Assembly: GCA_030040475.1 (NCBI GenBank)
Contig: JASHTQ010000738.1
Location: 1 to 6,325, forward strand
Direction of reading: 5' to 3'
Origin: Streptosporangiaceae bacterium
GTDB lineage: Bacteria; Actinomycetota; Actinomycetes; Streptosporangiales; Streptosporangiaceae
Length of the DNA: 6,325 nt
Shown here: piece after piece, positions 6,126-6,325 of the stretch
How the letters are laid out: every line of letters starts with the position of its first letter
How positions within the stretch are numbered: position 1 is the first letter of the stretch
Notes under the pieces: model-generated
Told to the model about the DNA's origin: nothing
What the model saw: the letters and a program-made list of their open reading frames with translations, nothing else
Databases searched by the model: none
Translations under genes and position numbers: made by a program

Positions 6126-6325
6126 TGAGTCGGCCGGGCGGTCGCGCCGGGCGTACGCCCGGTGAGGAAGGTCCGGGCTCCATAGGGCAGGGTGGTCGGT
6201 AACGCCGACCCGGGGCGACCCGCGGGACAGTGCCACAGAAAACAGACCGCCCCGCGTCTTGGCGCGGGGTAAGGGTGAAACGGCGGTGTAAGAGACCACC
6301 AGCGCCGCAGGTGACTGCGGTGGCT
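6126..6325 (+). ncRNA. rnpB: RNase P catalytic RNA (type A), 5' half; 3' end outside window
   Basis: This RNA is the catalytic subunit of RNase P, which with the RnpA protein removes 5' leaders from precursor tRNAs. The first conserved region is clear: GAGGAAGGTCCGGGCTCC (6164-6181), followed by ATAGGGCAGG. Further on are the universal AGTGCCACAGAAAACAGACC (6229-6248) and GGTAAGGGTGAAACGG (6268-6283), then GTGTAAGAGACCACC. Visible helices include a P3-like hairpin CCGGGC/GCCCGG with GTAC loop (6147-6162), a short P12-like hairpin CCCCGCG/CGCGGGG (6250-6256 with 6263-6269), and CCGCAG/CTGCGG closed by a GTGA tetraloop (6305-6320), the P14-type GNRA loop. About 200 of roughly 400 nt are present. 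The 5' end is placed within a few bases from similarity to the start of other actinobacterial rnpB genes (GAGTCGGCCGGGCGG). P1 cannot be checked because its 3' strand lies outside the window. Confidence 0.96.

Noticed and set aside
4221..6128. Long + strand open frame (about 635 codons) opposite the transposase
   Set aside because: It is Gly/Pro/Arg-rich low-complexity sequence antisense to a well-recognised transposase, runs through the inverted repeat, and ends at the start of rnpB. Long antisense frames are expected in GC-rich genes.
6147..6162. Perfect 16-bp palindrome CCGGGCGTACGCCCGG as a protein-binding operator
   Set aside because: It falls where the P3 hairpin of RNase P RNA is expected, so RNA structure explains it.
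6250..6269. GC hairpin CCCCGCG/CGCGGGG as a terminator
   Set aside because: It is inside rnpB at the P12 position and is followed by conserved RNase P core sequence rather than a T-tract.
5919..6299. N-terminal extension of the transposase frame to a start at 6299
   Set aside because: The extension reads through the IS terminal repeat and backwards across rnpB. It is accidental open frame, not part of the transposase, which starts at 5918 or 5912.

Overview
This window comes from the chromosome of a very GC-rich Gram-positive bacterium, most likely an actinomycete. The signs are codons almost always ending in G or C, GTG/ATG start pairs, and an RNase P RNA of the ancestral (type A) bacterial kind. 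I cannot name a genus from the sequence alone.

Positions 1-4172 hold four genes on the + strand that look like the end of a cell-surface polysaccharide or glycoconjugate cluster. First is the C-terminal part of a nucleotide-sugar dehydrogenase, cut by the window start, which makes a uronic-acid type sugar nucleotide. Directly abutting it is a cytosolic GT4-type glycosyltransferase. A 126-129 bp gap with AT-rich motifs and a perfect 9-bp-stem inverted repeat follows. Next is a polytopic membrane protein that resembles lipid-carrier-dependent GT-C glycosyltransferases. It shares an ATGA stop/start overlap with a beta-hydroxyacid dehydrogenase of the 3-hydroxyisobutyrate dehydrogenase/GLYR1 type. 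The inferred flow is oxidised sugar nucleotide, then sugar transfer at the inner membrane face, then possible transfer by the GT-C-like protein on the outer face. The role of the oxidoreductase is open.

Positions 4213-6044 are a complete, apparently intact IS1182-family insertion sequence of about 1.83 kb. It has perfect 18-bp terminal inverted repeats, a GTTC target duplication (part of an 8-bp direct repeat CCGTTCGG), and one uninterrupted 560-aa transposase on the - strand with D, D and E catalytic residues in place. It sits just after a GC hairpin behind the oxidoreductase gene.

Positions 6045-6325 hold a short intergenic stretch with two phased A-tracts, a likely promoter, and the first roughly 200 nt of rnpB, the RNase P catalytic RNA, cut by the window end. 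The IS therefore landed about 80 bp upstream of an essential RNA gene without removing its core promoter.

I found no CRISPR array, tRNA, phage gene or recognisable undescribed system. The points most worth a second look are the IS/rnpB junction, the ambiguous palindromic IS target, the regulatory-looking gap before the membrane protein, and the pairing of that protein with an oxidoreductase.
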